Shown: positions 4,883 through 5,350 of the stretch, piece by piece
How the letters are laid out: each line of letters begins with the position of its first letter
Position numbering within the stretch: the first letter of the stretch is position 1
Notes under the pieces: generated by a model
What the model saw: the letters and a program-made list of their open reading frames with translations, nothing else
What the model was told of the DNA's origin: nothing
Databases searched by the model: none
Program-made: the position numbers and the translations under genes
NCBI GenBank assembly: GCA_002471865.1
Contig: DKQU01000002.1
Span: 1-5,350 of the forward strand
From: Fidelibacterota bacterium UBA7300
GTDB taxonomy: Bacteria; Fidelibacterota; Marinisomatia; Marinisomatales; UBA2128
Reading direction: 5' to 3'
DNA length: 5,350 nt

Positions 4883-5350
4883 CTACTGTTTAACGAGCGT
4901 ACCGCAGTCGTAAACACCTAAAGAGTCAGTTAAAAACTCTGTTGGTCTGGGAACACCAAAAGCTAGTTCTGCTCCATACTGAACAGTAAGCTCTGTATTA
5001 TCATCGTTTAACTCGAAGATTCCGTTTTGCAACGGCTGTACTTCTGCTGTCGTAGGAAAAAATAACTCCAGATCACTTAAAGTACAGGTCAAGTCGATCT
5101 CCATAGGGGTCTGGGTATCATCAATAGTGTAGGTGCCGCTGTAATTCACAGTGCCGTCAATATCCTCACTCTCACCATAAATATCATACGGATTTGCACC
5201 TGTGGCACTGAAACTGCCATCGGAACTCAAGGTGAGTTCATAGGTCGTCCATCCTGCACCTGCCAGTGAACCGCTTGAAAGGGTCGCGTTACCCATGTCA
5301 CCCTGTGTAGAATCTGCTGTCCAAGTACCCACTAGCATCTGTGCAGTTGT
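4883..5350 (-). CDS. Lipocalin-like, probably exported protein, C-terminal part
   Basis: The frame is open to the right edge: codons ACA ACT GCA CAG precede the ATG at 5338. The true start and any signal or lipoprotein peptide therefore lie outside the window, and the ATG is probably internal. The visible 155 residues are acidic, rich in Thr, Ser and Gly, and predicted to be almost all beta strand. The opening LVGTWTADS, followed by TYELTLSSDGSFSATG and YSGTYTIDD and later a FELNDDNTELTVQY strand, follows the lipocalin-like pattern (a GTW-type first strand, then a Gly/Ser-Asp-Gly hairpin and up-and-down barrel strands) common in small lipoproteins of FCB-group bacteria. Two cysteines, in DLTCTL and VYDCGTL, could form a disulfide, which would fit a periplasmic or surface location. 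The ligand is unknown. The hairpin at 4870-4806 ends its transcript, separating it from the downstream block. Confidence 0.78.
   Translation of the reverse strand, partial: TTAQMLVGTWTADSTQGDMGNATLSSGSLAGAGWTTYELTLSSDGSFSATGANPYDIYGESEDIDGTVNYSGTYTIDDTQTPMEIDLTCTLSDLELFFPTTAEVQPLQNGIFELNDDNTELTVQYGAELAFGVPRPTEFLTDSLGVYDCGTLVKQ

Noticed and set aside
1..5350. CRISPR arrays, tRNA or rRNA genes, insertion sequences, toxin-antitoxin or phage genes
   Set aside because: No spaced direct repeats, cloverleaf-like sequence, transposase motifs or phage-type genes were seen on either strand.

Overview
All seven confidently called protein genes in this window lie on the minus strand, as does one probable small gene, so the region reads from right (5350) to left (1). 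The DNA has moderate to low GC. The housekeeping pair tig-clpP shows it is bacterial. The two flanking genes encode exported proteins: one is a large secreted protein with Asp-box motifs, the other a small beta-rich lipocalin-like protein. The style of the secreted protein (short Sec signal, then a repetitive aromatic- and glycine-rich extracellular chain) suggests a Gram-negative of the Fibrobacterota-Chlorobiota-Bacteroidota (FCB) group, perhaps a marine lineage such as Neomarinimicrobiota (SAR406). That placement is an impression, not a proof.

Layout in transcription order. (1) 5350-4883: C-terminal part of a lipocalin-like, probably exported protein, closed by a large hairpin terminator at 4870-4806. 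(2) 4882-4690: a 193-base intergenic gap holding that terminator and a second, smaller inverted repeat. (3) 4689-3247: a compact block of uncharacterised genes. It contains a 142-residue protein of unknown function, an easily missed 45-codon reading frame that overlaps both neighbours, a 66-residue membrane-anchored zinc-ribbon protein, and a 213-residue seven-helix membrane protein resembling the CREST (ceramidase/PAQR-like) hydrolase superfamily. (4) 3246-3148: an intergenic region with a good sigma-70 type promoter and an inverted repeat beside its -35 box. (5) 3147-1249: trigger factor and ClpP, 21 bases apart, the classic protein-folding and degradation operon. Here it is not followed by clpX. 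(6) 1119-1: the first 373 codons of a large secreted protein with a clear signal peptide and strong ribosome binding site, running off the left edge.

How the genes work together. Trigger factor meets nascent chains at the ribosome and ClpP degrades unfolded substrates handed over by an ATPase encoded elsewhere. The block of unknowns just upstream looks translationally coupled (stop/start overlaps) and may form its own unit; whether it is linked to proteostasis is open. The most notable observation is the 45-codon frame at 4264-4127. It has a protein-like translation and overlaps both neighbours by a few bases, yet its expected start codon reads GTA.
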